Source of the DNA: an uncultured bacterium
GTDB taxonomy: Bacteria > Cyanobacteriota > Vampirovibrionia > Gastranaerophilales > Gastranaerophilaceae
Assembly: GCA_949296425.1 (NCBI GenBank)
Contig: CASFPN010000020.1
Span: 42,271-106,270 of the forward strand
Length of the DNA: 64,000 bases
Reading direction: 5' to 3'
Positions 1 to 10,400 of the stretch are shown piece by piece; positions within the stretch are counted from its first letter, which is position 1, and each line of letters opens with the position of its first letter. The notes below the pieces were generated by a model. It ran no database searches. It saw only the letters and a list, made by a program, of their open reading frames with translations, and had not been told where the DNA came from. The position numbers were made by a program, and so were the translations under genes.

Positions 1-1184
1 AAAAACCAATTCTTGGGTATGTTCTCGACAATTCAAAAAATATCGTAACCGAATCTTTTGTAATTGTAGGACATCACGCAGATGAAGTAAAGGAATTTGT
101 AGAAAAAAATTACACTAATACAAAAACCATTTTGCAATCACCGCAATTAGGCACAGGTCATGCTGTTTCAATGGCCTGTACGTATCTTGAAAACTTTGAC
201 GGACAGGTAATTATACTTAACGGAGATTTGCCGTTAATGACGGAAGAAAGCATCAGAAAATTTGTTGAATATCACAATTCAAAAAATTCCGACCTTACAA
301 TAATGAGTACAATACTTGAAGATCCCGCAAATTACGGCAGAATTATCAGAGAAAAAGATGATTCTTTAAAATGCATTGTTGAAGCAAAAGATGCGACACC
401 TGAAGAAATATCGGTTAAAGAAATTAATGTCGGAGTCTACCTGCTTAACTGGAGCAAAATTAAACATGCATTCTCGCAATTGACACCAAACAATGCGCAG
501 GGAGAATATTACCTGACGGATATTATCAGCTGGGGCAAGAAAAACAATCTTAATGTCCACGCCTATATACTTGAAAACAGCGATGAAAGCTACGGTATAA
601 ATTCACGCAAAGACCTTGCCTATGCAGCAAAAGTAATGAATGACAGAAAGCTGAATTCATTGATGGATAACGGGGTTACAATTGTTGATCCGGCTTCTAC
701 ATGGATTTCCGAAGATACAGAAATCGGGGCAGATACAATAATTTACCCGTCAACTTATATTGAAGGCAAAAACAAAATTGGGAAAAATTGTAAAATAGGC
801 CCCTGTGCGCATTTACGCGGAGATGTTGAAATTGATGACAACTGCAAAATAGGTAACTTTGTGGAAGTTAAAAAAGCAAAAATCGGTCATAACACAAACG
901 CAGGACACTTAAGCTATATCGGCGACAGCGAGCTGGGCTCTCACATAAATATCGGAGCAGGTACAATAACCGCAAATTATGATCCTATTACAAAAACAAA
1001 AAGTAAAACAATTTTAAAAGACAACGTAAAAATAGGCTCAAATACCGTGCTTGTAGCACCTGTCGAAATCGGCGAAGGTACAAATATCGGAGCCGGAAGC
1101 GTAATCACAAAAAACATAGGCGAATGGGCACTTGGAATCACAAGAGCACCACTAAGAATTCTTGAAAACTGGGTGAAACATTAG
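1..1184 (+). CDS. glmU: Bifunctional GlmU: GlcNAc-1-P uridylyltransferase / GlcN-1-P acetyltransferase (5' end outside window)
   Basis: Makes UDP-GlcNAc, the precursor of peptidoglycan and lipid A, in the cytoplasm. The frame is open from base 3, so the gene enters from the left and only the N-terminal uridylyltransferase signature (LxAGxGTRM region) is missing. Visible are the QLGTGHAV stretch, the LNGDLPL nucleotide-sugar motif, the NVGVYL strand and NAQGEYYLTD. Then comes a long left-handed beta-helix with hexapeptide repeats (IGADTII, IGKNCKIG, IGNFVEVKKA), the acetyltransferase HLSYIGD motif and the closing INIGAGTITANYD and IGSNTVLVAP segments. The linker and helix match the family end to end, and the gene ends in TAG. 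A methionine-like TTG at 132 lies inside the domain and is not the start. Confidence 0.95.
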   Translation, partial: KPILGYVLDNSKNIVTESFVIVGHHADEVKEFVEKNYTNTKTILQSPQLGTGHAVSMACTYLENFDGQVIILNGDLPLMTEESIRKFVEYHNSKNSDLTIMSTILEDPANYGRIIREKDDSLKCIVEAKDATPEEISVKEINVGVYLLNWSKIKHAFSQLTPNNAQGEYYLTDIISWGKKNNLNVHAYILENSDESYGINSRKDLAYAAKVMNDRKLNSLMDNGVTIVDPASTWISEDTEIGADTIIYPSTYIEGKNKIGKNCKIGPCAHLRGDVEIDDNCKIGNFVEVKKAKIGHNTNAGHLSYIGDSELGSHINIGAGTITANYDPITKTKSKTILKDNVKIGSNTVLVAPVEIGEGTNIGAGSVITKNIGEWALGITRAPLRILENWVKH

Positions 1185-1244
1185 AATGATAACCAAGGCT
1201 GGGCTTTCAGCCGGACAAGAATATAATTTGGATAAATACTGATT

Positions 1245-2645
1245 ATGACAACAAAAGAGATAAAGTGGACAATGTTTGTAATCACAGCAGTCGGCAACTT
1301 TATAGCCATGCTTGATTCAACAACTGTAAACCTTGCATTATACCCCATGTCCGTTGATTTGCACGTAACTATGGGACAGATTCAATGGGTTATGATTGCA
1401 TATATGCTTGTATTAACCGTATTTTTACCTTTTTTCGGCAAACTCGGTGACATACTCCCGAAAAACAAACTTTATGCAACAGGGTTCTCATTGTTCGCAC
1501 TAGGAGCATTTTTAAACACAACAGCAAATTCATTCGCACTTTTAATAGCTTACAGATGCCTTGAAGCTCTGGGGGCTTCCATAATGCTTTCAAACGCTCA
1601 GGCAATTATTGCGACAATCTTTAAAAATGAGCGCAGAGGGAAAGCACTCGGACTTAACGGCTGTCTGGTTGCTATCGGCGGAATGAGCGGACCTGCTCTG
1701 GGAGGGATTCTGCTGAATTATTTCGGATGGCACTCGGTATTTATTCCATGCATTCCGGTTGCACTTGCTGGGGCTTATTACGCTTATAAAGTTCTTCCGC
1801 ATCACAGCGTTACCGACAAAAAAAATTTCAAATTCGATTACAGGGGATTTTTCTATTTTACGGTAAGTTTATTCGCGCTTCTTCTTGCAATATCGGAAGG
1901 ACACAGCTGGGGCTGGAATTCACTCAAAATTATAATTCTCGGCATTGTTACACTGATTTTCGGTGTTCTTTTCTATATCAGAGACCACCACATTAATTAT
2001 CCGCTCATTGATTTTTCACTTTTCAAAATAAGAACTTTTACGTTCGGAAATCTTGGCGTAATGACTTCATACATGGCAATGTACACAAACAGCATACTTT
2101 TGCCGTTCTTTTTGCAGGAAATTTTAAAATACAATCCGCTTGTAACGGGACTATTAATTCTTCCGTATTCTCTAACGCTTTCATTTATCGCACCTGTTGC
2201 AGGAAGATTATCAGGCAAATATGGAAGCAGATATTTAACCCTTGCTGGGCCAATTGTATACTGCATAGCGCTTTTGATGTTCACTTTGTATGATAAAAAT
2301 GCCACTATGTGGCAGCTTGTACTTGCATCAGGAATAATGGGAATTGGAAACGGCTTATTTCAATCGCCTTCCAATAACGCAATTATGACAAGTGTTGAAC
2401 ACGGACATGTCGGGCTGGCATCAGGAATACTTGCACTTTCAAGAAATATGGGGAATATCTTAGGTGTAGCTGTAACAATTACACTGTTTGAAACCTTCAG
2501 AAATATTTTTCTTGAATCTGGAAAAGTTTATGACATAGCATTTTTGACAGCATACAGAACAACAATGTGTTTTGGAATATTTTTCGGACTTTGCTGCCTG
2601 ACATTTGCGTTTATTGCTTATAAAAAAGATAAGTTCTCTGTATAA
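1245..2645 (+). CDS. MFS transporter, DHA2 (EmrB/QacA-type) drug exporter
   Basis: Predicted inner-membrane proton-coupled exporter of 466 residues with about 14 hydrophobic segments, the DHA2 layout. The first helix carries LDSTTVNLAL, and the loop after helix 2 has motif A-like GKLGDILPKNK. LNGCLVAIGGMSGPALGGILL resembles the antiporter motif C region. The substrate cannot be read from sequence. The gene begins 60 bases after glmU; a TATAAT box at 1222-1227 gives a possible own promoter with a very short leader and no clear Shine-Dalgarno. The C-terminus is odd: the TAA stop is the first three bases of the inverted repeat of a 509-bp insertion, so the last residues may have been changed by the insertion. 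Confidence 0.85.
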   Translation: MTTKEIKWTMFVITAVGNFIAMLDSTTVNLALYPMSVDLHVTMGQIQWVMIAYMLVLTVFLPFFGKLGDILPKNKLYATGFSLFALGAFLNTTANSFALLIAYRCLEALGASIMLSNAQAIIATIFKNERRGKALGLNGCLVAIGGMSGPALGGILLNYFGWHSVFIPCIPVALAGAYYAYKVLPHHSVTDKKNFKFDYRGFFYFTVSLFALLLAISEGHSWGWNSLKIIILGIVTLIFGVLFYIRDHHINYPLIDFSLFKIRTFTFGNLGVMTSYMAMYTNSILLPFFLQEILKYNPLVTGLLILPYSLTLSFIAPVAGRLSGKYGSRYLTLAGPIVYCIALLMFTLYDKNATMWQLVLASGIMGIGNGLFQSPSNNAIMTSVEHGHVGLASGILALSRNMGNILGVAVTITLFETFRNIFLESGKVYDIAFLTAYRTTMCFGIFFGLCCLTFAFIAYKKDKFSV

Positions 2646-3151
2646 ACTATATTATTGGAAGCAAAACACAAACTAATTTTAATTTCGTAGCCTCCGGTGG
2701 GTGCTACGCGCACGGCGGTCGCTTTTATGGAAAAGCGACGCAAACCAGCGGACACGTTTCACTCGCTAATAATCCACAAAGGCTCTGCTTTAAGGCGTGT
2801 AAACTCGTTTCACTCAAACAATACACGCCTTTGACATCTGCATCGCCTGTGCTTATTGCTCGTTACACTATCGCCGCCCTACAAATGCAAAGTTCGGCTG
2901 TTAACGTAGTGAACAATCAATGTTTGCGAAACGACAACAAGCCGGCTATTGTTTGAGCGCAAAATTTTTAGATTCTGAACCAAGTTCAGAATGACCAATA
3001 AGCGAGTTTAGCCGGCTTAAGTTGAGCAATTACAATTGATTAGTGAACGGAGCGAAAGCCGGGAGCTTCTTTGCGGTACTTTCTTGTCGGTACAAGAAAG
3101 TACCAACAAGGTGTCTTTAGCAGATTGTTTTGCTTCCAATAATATAGTTTA
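2643..3151. mobile_element. 509-bp MITE-like element with 26-bp perfect terminal inverted repeats
   Basis: This fills most of the 611-base gap between the MFS gene and typA. Left arm 2643-2668 and right arm 3126-3151 are perfect reverse complements (26 bp). Both ends are directly followed outward by the same four bases, TGTA (2639-2642 and 3152-3155), a likely target-site duplication. The interior holds no convincing ORF and looks richer in G+C than the flanks. It contains several hairpins: 2718-2739 (9-bp stem, ATGG loop), 2792-2831 (10-bp stem), 2974-2994 (ATTCTGAAC/GTTCAGAAT) and 3075-3104 (12-bp stem, GGTACTTTCTTG). No transposase is present, so it would be a non-autonomous element mobilised in trans. 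Confidence 0.8.
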
Positions 3152-3181
3152 TGTAACTTGCTATCTTTACAAACTCTTAAC

Positions 3182-3208
3182 TTGCAAATAAATTATTACT
3201 GATATAAT
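3182..3208 (+). promoter_or_regulatory. Candidate typA promoter
   Basis: A TATAAT box lies at 3203-3208, with TTGCAA at 3182-3187 as a weakly spaced -35 (15 bp). It sits just outside the right inverted repeat of the 509-bp element and about 48 bases before the typA start, leaving room for a leader that contains the AGGGA ribosome-binding site. Confidence 0.4.
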
Positions 3209-3256
3209 ATAAAAGTGTACAATTTACACTAAACAACTTATAAATGGCAGGGAATT

Positions 3257-5056
3257 ATGACAAATCAGAATGAAAATATAAGAAATATAGCAATTATCGC
3301 CCACGTTGACCACGGTAAAACAACGCTTGTTGATTGTCTTTTACGTCAGGCAGGAGCTTTCAGGGCTAATCAGCATGTACAGGAAAGAGTTTTAGACAGC
3401 AACGATCTGGAGCGGGAACGCGGAATTACAATCCTTTCCAAAAACATTTCAATTAACTATAAAAATACAAAAATTAACGTCGTTGACACACCAGGTCACG
3501 CTGATTTTGGCGGAGAAGTGGAACGTGTATTAGGTATGGTTGACGGAGCGTTGTTAATCGTAGATGCGGCAGAAGGTCCGATGCCGCAGACAAGATTTGT
3601 TTTATCAAAAGCTCTTGAATTAGGTCTGAAAATAATTGTCGTAATAAATAAAATTGACAAGCCGGCAGCAGAACCTCTAACAGCACTTGATAAAGTTTTT
3701 GATTTGTTTACGGAATTAACTGACAGAGAAGATTTAATAGACTTTCCTTTCATTTTTGCAAGCAGCTTAAACGGTTTTGCAATAAAAGATCTGGATGATG
3801 AAAGAAAAGATATGATTCCGCTTCTGGACTGTATCTTAGAAAACATTAAACCGCCTAAAGGTGATCCTGAAAAACCTTTCCAATTCAGAGCTACAACGCT
3901 TGACTACAACGATTATGTAGGAAGAATTGTAATCGGCAGAATTGAAAACGGAAAAGTTAAATCACAGGAACAGGTTTGCGTTGTCCATGCGGACGGAAGT
4001 CAGGAAAAGGGAAAAATTACAAAACTTTTCGGCTTCCATGATTTAGGGCGTGTTGAAATAGAAGAAGCATTTGCAGGCGATATTGTCGGAATCGCAGGTT
4101 TTTCAGATATACAAATAGGTGAAAGCATTTGTTCTTTAGCAAATCCTCATCCGCTGCCACTTATTAAGGTTGATGAACCGACTTTGCAGATGAATTTTTC
4201 AGTAAACGACAGCCCGTTTGCCGGTACTGAAGGGAAATTCGTTACATCAAGACAGCTAAGAAAAAGACTTTATGATGAACTTGAAAAAAATGTAAGTTTA
4301 CGTGTAGAAGATACAGACAGTACAGATGTTTTCAGAGTCTCAGGCAGAGGCGAACTCCATCTTGGAATTCTAATTGAGACAATGCGCCGTGAAGGCTATG
4401 AATTTCAGGTTTCCAAACCGGAAGTTATTTATAAAACAATTGACGGAGTACAATGCGAACCTTATGAGAATCTTGTTGTAGATGTTCCGGAAGGTTATGC
4501 AGGAAGCTGTATAGATAGGCTTTCAGGCCGAAAAGCCGAAATGAAAGAAATGAATAACAACAAAGGAAGAACTGTTATGGTTTTCCATATTCCGGCACGC
4601 GGTCTTATCGGCTTCAGAAGCGAATTTATTAGAATGACCCGCGGCGAAGGGATTATGTACCATACATTCCTTGACTACAGACCTTATGCCGGCGATATTC
4701 CGCGCCAGAGAAACGGTTCTATTATTGCACACGAGCAGGGAGAAGCAATTCCTTATGCTCTGGCTCAATATGAGGACAGAGGCGTATTCTTCATAACCCC
4801 AAAAACAAAAGTTTACCGCGGAATGATTATCGGCGAATGCAACAAGCCTCAGGATATCGTTGTTAATATCTGCAAAACAAAAAAATTAACCAATATGAGA
4901 AGTGCAACCGCTGATGTAATGGTAACATTACAGGCTCACAAGGAAATGTCACTTGAAGAATGTATGGAATATATCAGTGACGACGAACTTGTTGAAATTA
5001 CGCCTCAAAATGTCAGAATTAGAAAAGCGGATTTAACAAGAAAAATCTATAATTAA
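3257..5056 (+). CDS. typA: Ribosome-associated translational GTPase BipA/TypA
   Basis: Translational GTPase of the EF-G/LepA superfamily that binds the ribosome and supports assembly and stress adaptation. At 599 residues it is the normal length. The G domain is complete: G1 AHVDHGKTT near residue 15, RERGIT (G2), DTPGHADF (G3), NKID (G4). It is followed by the beta-barrel domain, an EF-G-like domain (GRGELHLGILIETMRREG) and the BipA-specific C-terminal half with LIGFRSEF and GEGIMYHTF. Start ATG at 3257 is preceded by GCAGGGA at a suitable distance. It stands alone, convergent with the EamA gene downstream; no clear terminator hairpin was seen in the 29-base gap. Confidence 0.97.
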   Translation: MTNQNENIRNIAIIAHVDHGKTTLVDCLLRQAGAFRANQHVQERVLDSNDLERERGITILSKNISINYKNTKINVVDTPGHADFGGEVERVLGMVDGALLIVDAAEGPMPQTRFVLSKALELGLKIIVVINKIDKPAAEPLTALDKVFDLFTELTDREDLIDFPFIFASSLNGFAIKDLDDERKDMIPLLDCILENIKPPKGDPEKPFQFRATTLDYNDYVGRIVIGRIENGKVKSQEQVCVVHADGSQEKGKITKLFGFHDLGRVEIEEAFAGDIVGIAGFSDIQIGESICSLANPHPLPLIKVDEPTLQMNFSVNDSPFAGTEGKFVTSRQLRKRLYDELEKNVSLRVEDTDSTDVFRVSGRGELHLGILIETMRREGYEFQVSKPEVIYKTIDGVQCEPYENLVVDVPEGYAGSCIDRLSGRKAEMKEMNNNKGRTVMVFHIPARGLIGFRSEFIRMTRGEGIMYHTFLDYRPYAGDIPRQRNGSIIAHEQGEAIPYALAQYEDRGVFFITPKTKVYRGMIIGECNKPQDIVVNICKTKKLTNMRSATADVMVTLQAHKEMSLEECMEYISDDELVEITPQNVRIRKADLTRKIYN

Positions 5057-5085
5057 TTCTTTATTATTCAGTCGAATTTGGGCTG

Positions 5086-5979
5086 CTAATAACCTTTTTC
5101 AAGATGTTTGCCGGCAGAAATAAATGCTTGCCAGAAAACCGAAAGAAGAATTAACAGCATACCTGTATAAAATGATACGGATAACTCCTGGCCTTCGCCA
5201 AGAAATATTATTGCAAGCAATATTCCGTATATAGGCTCAAAATTTCCGTACAAACTGACGGTAAATGCCGAAAGAGTTCTTAAAAGTCTTATCTGTATAA
5301 TATAAAGACCTATTGTACAGAAAAATGTTAATATAAAAAGGTAAGAACAACTCATTAATGACGGCAGTTCAAAACTCATATTGCCAAATAAAAGAAAAGC
5401 AAATACCACTGCCGAAAGGAACAGCGTTCCGCCGAAAAGTTCGTAAAATAACATATTTACAGAGCTTTTTTCAACAACACATATTTTATTTAAAATTGTA
5501 TACAAAGCAATTAACAATGCAGAAATGACACCCAGAATAATTCCTAATCGGAAATGTGTATCTATATGAAATATCAAACCAATACCGGCGACTGCTATCA
5601 GACTGCATAAAACATTGTTTTTGCTAAAAGGTTTCCTTAAAATAAGCGGTTCCAAAATTGAAGTAAAAAATCCTTCAAGGGAATAACAAACGACACCAAC
5701 AGCAACATTAGCAAATTTTATACTTGCAAAAAAGAATAAAAAATGTAGCCCTAAAAGCATACCCAATCCGCACATTTTTATAATATCTTTAATTTGTTCT
5801 TTAGGAAGTTTTTTGATAAAAAACAAAATTAAATACAATATGCCGAAAGAGATCAATAATCTGTACCACACAAGATATATCGCATTCAGTGTAATCAATT
5901 TACCGAGAATACCTGTTAACCCGGCAAGAATCAACGAAATATGTAATTTTACATATTCTTTTCTCAGATTAGTTTCCAT
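5086..5979 (-). CDS. EamA/DMT-family transporter
   Basis: Inner-membrane protein of about 297 residues with ten hydrophobic helices arranged as two EamA repeats (for example GVVCYSLEGFFTSILEPLIL in the first half and FEPIYGILLAIIFLGEG in the second). Family members export or import metabolites such as amino acids or nucleosides; the substrate here is unknown. I chose ATG at 5979 (METNLRKEY) because a promoter ends 6 bases before it. The reading frame can be extended to a TTG at 6015, but that TTG is part of the -35 box. It lies 3' of glgA on the same strand and appears separately transcribed. Confidence 0.8.
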   Translation of the reverse strand: METNLRKEYVKLHISLILAGLTGILGKLITLNAIYLVWYRLLISFGILYLILFFIKKLPKEQIKDIIKMCGLGMLLGLHFLFFFASIKFANVAVGVVCYSLEGFFTSILEPLILRKPFSKNNVLCSLIAVAGIGLIFHIDTHFRLGIILGVISALLIALYTILNKICVVEKSSVNMLFYELFGGTLFLSAVVFAFLLFGNMSFELPSLMSCSYLFILTFFCTIGLYIIQIRLLRTLSAFTVSLYGNFEPIYGILLAIIFLGEGQELSVSFYTGMLLILLSVFWQAFISAGKHLEKGY

Positions 5980-5985
5980 ACTAAT

Positions 5986-6015
5986 ATTATGCCCGCAAAA
6001 CATAATATTGGGCAA
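5986..6015 (-). promoter_or_regulatory. Candidate promoter giving a leaderless EamA mRNA
   Basis: On the minus strand: TTGCCC (6015-6010), an 18-bp spacer, CATAAT (5991-5986), then six bases and the ATG at 5979. The predicted transcription start falls at or next to the A of ATG, and no Shine-Dalgarno sequence is visible. A 9-bp inverted repeat (5983-5991 / 6001-6009) overlaps the -10 region and could be an operator or chance. Confidence 0.5.
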
Positions 6016-6018
6016 ATT

Positions 6019-7461
6019 TTATTTTAAAATTTCCTTATACATATTCAGATATGCCTGCGAACTCCTTCCCCAAGAAAAATCTGATTCCATAGCAGATTTA
6101 CGCATAGCATTAAATGTATATTTATCCTGATAAACCCCAAGCGAGCAATAAACAGCCTGCATCATATCCCATCCCGAATATCCCCAGAATTTAAATCCGG
6201 TAGAATCATTTAACGGATATCCAACAACTGTATCTTCCAGTCCTCCGGTAGCTCTAACGACAGGTAGAGATCCGTATTTCATAGCTATTAACTGACTCAA
6301 ACCGCAGGGCTCAAATTTTGAGGGCATCAAATAAAAATCACTACCCGCGTAAATCTGGTTTGCAAGATCACCGCGATAACCAATATAAGCACGTATATTC
6401 AAAGAATTATTTGAAAGCCATATAAGAAGATTTTCATAATCCTTTTCTCCGCTGCCCAGAAATACAAAGTCAGCATCAAGACTTTTTAATTCATTTTCAG
6501 ATTGACGTATTAAATCAATTCCCTTTTGACCGACTAATCTTGAAATCATAGCATACATCGGTCTTTCCGGATTATATTTAAGCCCGAATTCTTCGCAAAC
6601 TTTTTTCTTGTTATCTTCTTTATATTTGAGTGATTTCACATCATATCTCTTGATAATAGATTTATCAGTTTTAGGATCAAAAACGTCATAATCTATACCG
6701 TTTAGGATTCCTGTTAATTTGTGCTGGTTCATTCTGAGAGTATAATCCATCCCCTCGCCATATTCACCGGTCAAAATTTCCTTTGCATAAGAAGGCGAAA
6801 CCGCCACGACTTTATCCGAGTAATTTATTGCACCTTTCATCCAGTTTACTTTTCCGTAATGCTCAACACCCCACTCGTTATATACAATGTCTTTGCGCAT
6901 ATTTGCAAAATCCAGAACATCTTCAAACCAGACACCCTGATATGCAAGATTATGAATTTCAAAAACACATTTGGTATTTTTCCAAAAATCATCATATCTG
7001 TAATTACTGTGAATATATACAGGAATCATAGCCGTATGCCAGTCATTTGCATGAATTATGTCAGCTTTAAAATTTAAAAGCTTAGCATATTCTAAAGTCG
7101 CAAGTGAAAATGCAATATATCTTTCATGTTCATATTTAGGATCAAGCCATTTTGGATAAACTTCTTTAAAACAGGAGAAATACCAGTCATTATGAATAAA
7201 AAATACATTAATATTTGTACCAGGCAGCTTACACATAAACAATCTGAACTTGTGTCCCATCCGGTCAAAAGTAAGCCACATTTCTGAATTTTCCAGTTCC
7301 TTTATCCCGTATTTATTAAGATCTATAAGCCCGTGTAAAGGTGTAAAAATAGCGATTTCCGCGTCTTTTTCCAGATATTTAGGCAGGCTCCCAACAACAT
7401 CAGCCAATCCTCCGGCTTTTGAAAAAGGTGCAACTTCTGCTGCCGCAAATAAAATTTTCAT
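6019..7461 (-). CDS. glgA: Glycogen/starch synthase GlgA
   Basis: Glucosyltransferase (GT5) that extends alpha-1,4-glucan from ADP- or UDP-glucose in the cytoplasm. The 480-residue length is typical. The N-terminal GT-B lobe has the KAGGLADVVGSLP donor-binding loop (usually KTGGL; here Ala) and HANDWHTA. The C-terminal lobe has ISRLVGQKGIDL and the FEPCGLSQLIAMKYG catalytic-lobe motif with the E of FEPCG. The start ATG overlaps the stop of the upstream 1173-residue gene by four bases (ATGA), indicating translational coupling and a shared transcript. No other glycogen genes are in the window. Confidence 0.95.
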   Translation of the reverse strand: MKILFAAAEVAPFSKAGGLADVVGSLPKYLEKDAEIAIFTPLHGLIDLNKYGIKELENSEMWLTFDRMGHKFRLFMCKLPGTNINVFFIHNDWYFSCFKEVYPKWLDPKYEHERYIAFSLATLEYAKLLNFKADIIHANDWHTAMIPVYIHSNYRYDDFWKNTKCVFEIHNLAYQGVWFEDVLDFANMRKDIVYNEWGVEHYGKVNWMKGAINYSDKVVAVSPSYAKEILTGEYGEGMDYTLRMNQHKLTGILNGIDYDVFDPKTDKSIIKRYDVKSLKYKEDNKKKVCEEFGLKYNPERPMYAMISRLVGQKGIDLIRQSENELKSLDADFVFLGSGEKDYENLLIWLSNNSLNIRAYIGYRGDLANQIYAGSDFYLMPSKFEPCGLSQLIAMKYGSLPVVRATGGLEDTVVGYPLNDSTGFKFWGYSGWDMMQAVYCSLGVYQDKYTFNAMRKSAMESDFSWGRSSQAYLNMYKEILK

Positions 7462-10400
7462 TTTGACTCTCCTTGTTCAGACAAAAAATCAGATACTGAA
7501 ACAGTATTATCACCGGCAGAAGCATCATTTTCATCAATTGCCTGTTCCGTTTCGTCATCTTCTACAGCCACATAATGGGCGGCATCCGTATCAAATTTAA
7601 AATTAATACCGTACTTGGAAGCAATATATTTTGCATGAGCCATACAAATTTCAGCCTTATCATGCTGCTTCTTAAACATCATAACTTTAAACATACTGTA
7701 TTTAAAAAGCAATAAAATATACTCACTAGTTATGTTATTTCTTTCTAGCTGAATCAATGAATTATTAATAATACCAAATGAAACATCATATTTATTCTGT
7801 TTCAGATGCAATTCACTCATTACGTACCATGCAATATACAAAAGAGTTGTCATCCCGTTGCCGCTTGTGGTTTTTATTATTTTGTAAATTATTGAATCTG
7901 CTTTTTTATAAGAATCAAGCTGAATATAAGCATACCCGATCAACAAATCCGCAAAAAGTTCAATCTGATGAAGACGGTTTATTTTGGCGGCAATCTTAGC
8001 TTTATAAATATGCTCAGCAAACTTTGTATAATCCCCGTCAAACATTAAAAATGCATTTATTATATTAATCAAAGCATTTCCGAATCTGTCACTTTCTGAT
8101 ACCTCAGATGTTTTTACGGAAATCGGACGTCCATGGATTAAATCCTCAAGAGCAATAAATAAGTCATAAGATTTGGGTATAAAGTCTAAATCTTTACGCA
8201 CAATTTCTAAGAACTGAGCAACATTCCCTGATAAAATTAAAACATTTCCTAATGCAACATATCCGACAGAATCAACTATTAATGCTTTAAAATCTTCATC
8301 CGTCATATATTCGGGCTTTAAAACATTTATAGATTGCATATTAATCATGTTCAAAACTTTATACCCTATGTCAAGCGAATCCATCAAAGCGCCGACATTA
8401 AACAGGATCTGAATATGAATCAATGACATCAGGAAAAAGTATGTATTAAAATTTGCATCCGCCGGGTTGAGCGAAGAAACAGGCAATAGAGAAAGTACTT
8501 TATGGGTAAGTTCCAATGCATGGTTGTAATCTCCCGTATCTAAAGCACCGTTTATCATCTTGTTGCATAGAAAGATTATTTTATCAACATCTTTTGCTTT
8601 TTCAAGATTTTTTAAAGTTTCTTCCGCGATTTCTGATGTTTTTTCCGGAACATACTCGTAAAGATTGTTAGAAATATCTTCGTATAACTTCAATTTGTAT
8701 TCACTCAAAGCAGCTTGCTGCTCTGGTTCTTTATTTAAATCTAAAAGTTGCAGTATTTTGTTGGTACAATTTAAATATGAACTGAAATCACCTAGAGAAA
8801 GATTTATTTCAGAAAGTTCTTCCCATTGCTTTTTCTCATTTTCGGTATCATCCAAAAGCCCGTATAAATAAGCTTTTGCAGGACTTGGCATACCTTCCAC
8901 AAAAACCTTTTCAAAAAGTTCATGTGCAACATCTTCAAGATAAATTTTACTGATAGTCGTTAAAAGATTGTCGCGCAAAAGATTATAATTAGGGAAATAC
9001 AAACAGTTATTATATTCATAAATGTAACCCATATCGGAAAGTTTTTCTATAATCTCAGCTTGATGTTCATAACCTAGACTTGCAACAGTATTCATATCAA
9101 TACGAGTACCGAGAAGCACAATTGACGTCAAAAACTTCATTGCATCAGCATCATCCTGTAAAAGATTTAACCTTCTTGCAACAAGCCTTGACAAATTTGA
9201 AGGGATAATTATTGTTTTAGGATTAATCATTTCAATGCTGTCTTCATCTGCAGAAAAAACCCCTGACTCTATCAAATACTGAATTGCAATGTCTATAAAC
9301 AAAATACTCCCGCAAGCGTACTTGGCAACTCGCTGGAAATAAAAATTATCCAGAATATTACGGTAATAAATCTTATTTTCCTCAATAAGTTTTTCAAAAG
9401 GGGTAGGCTTGAGATTAATCTCTGTGTAGTAAGGTTTACTTAAAAGAAAATGGCAGTCTCTGTGCAAAGAAAACTTCTTATCATAACTTATAAGGAAACT
9501 TACATCAAGCTGTTCAAATGATTCGAATATAAATTTCAAAACATCATAAGAACTTGCATCAATTTTATCAAAATCTTCAATAAATATAACTGTTTTCGGA
9601 ATAATTTGCAGCAACGTCATAAATATATCAAAGTATACAAATCTTGTATCTTCGGTATTTTCAGTTTCGCGTTTATTCAGAGTTATCAAATCTTTTATCA
9701 GACCGTCAGGGTCAACAGACTTAAACATTGAAAAATCATTTTCATTAAACAATTTTTGAGAAACCGTGTATTCAAAAATAGCAGAAACTAAATCTCTAAA
9801 AAATGAATAAGGAGAGTATTTCATCTCATCATAACACGTAATTGATATAATATTGTTAAACTTGTTTGTATCAGAAAGAGTATTAAGCACTTTTAAAGAA
9901 TACGGTTTATAAAGTTCATCTGTCTTAATTGCAACAATACCTTTAGGGATTGTTTGAAACTTATTCAGAATATGGTAAAGAATATCAACATTTTCAGTCC
10001 GCAGAAATTCCGCATTAATTTCGTCAAAATTTATTGTTTCAATATCGTAAATTGCATCAGGATCTCCGCCGGATTCAAGATTACTCAAGGCTTCACCATC
10101 CAGCTTGTCCTGCTCTATAAGCATATTTTGGACAAAATTCGGAATTTTTATTTCTTCATCATCTTCTTCCGGATATTCAACTTTTACAAACTCTCTCAAA
10201 TCAAGTTCATAAAACATTTCCATCTCATTATTGACCATTACTGAATTTAGCGGTGAAAATTTATAATCTCCGTCAAGAGCACTGCAAACACTATCATCAG
10301 TCAAAACCTGAAAAGTGTTAAGAATTTTTTCTTCTTTTTTCTTGCCCGATTGATTTAACAAACTTATGTTAAAACCTGAATCAAGATTATAAGGATCATC

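Noticed and set aside
2643..3151. One very long hairpin terminator for the MFS gene
   Set aside because: The arms are 457 bases apart, have no T-run, and are flanked by a TGTA direct repeat, which fits an insertion better.
5980..6015. TTG start of the EamA gene at 6015
   Set aside because: The TTG belongs to a TTGCCC -35 box; a matching CATAAT -10 box precedes the ATG at 5979.
6721..7077. 118-codon plus-strand ORF inside glgA
   Set aside because: It lies wholly opposite a conserved glgA region, shows no family features and has no ribosome-binding site.
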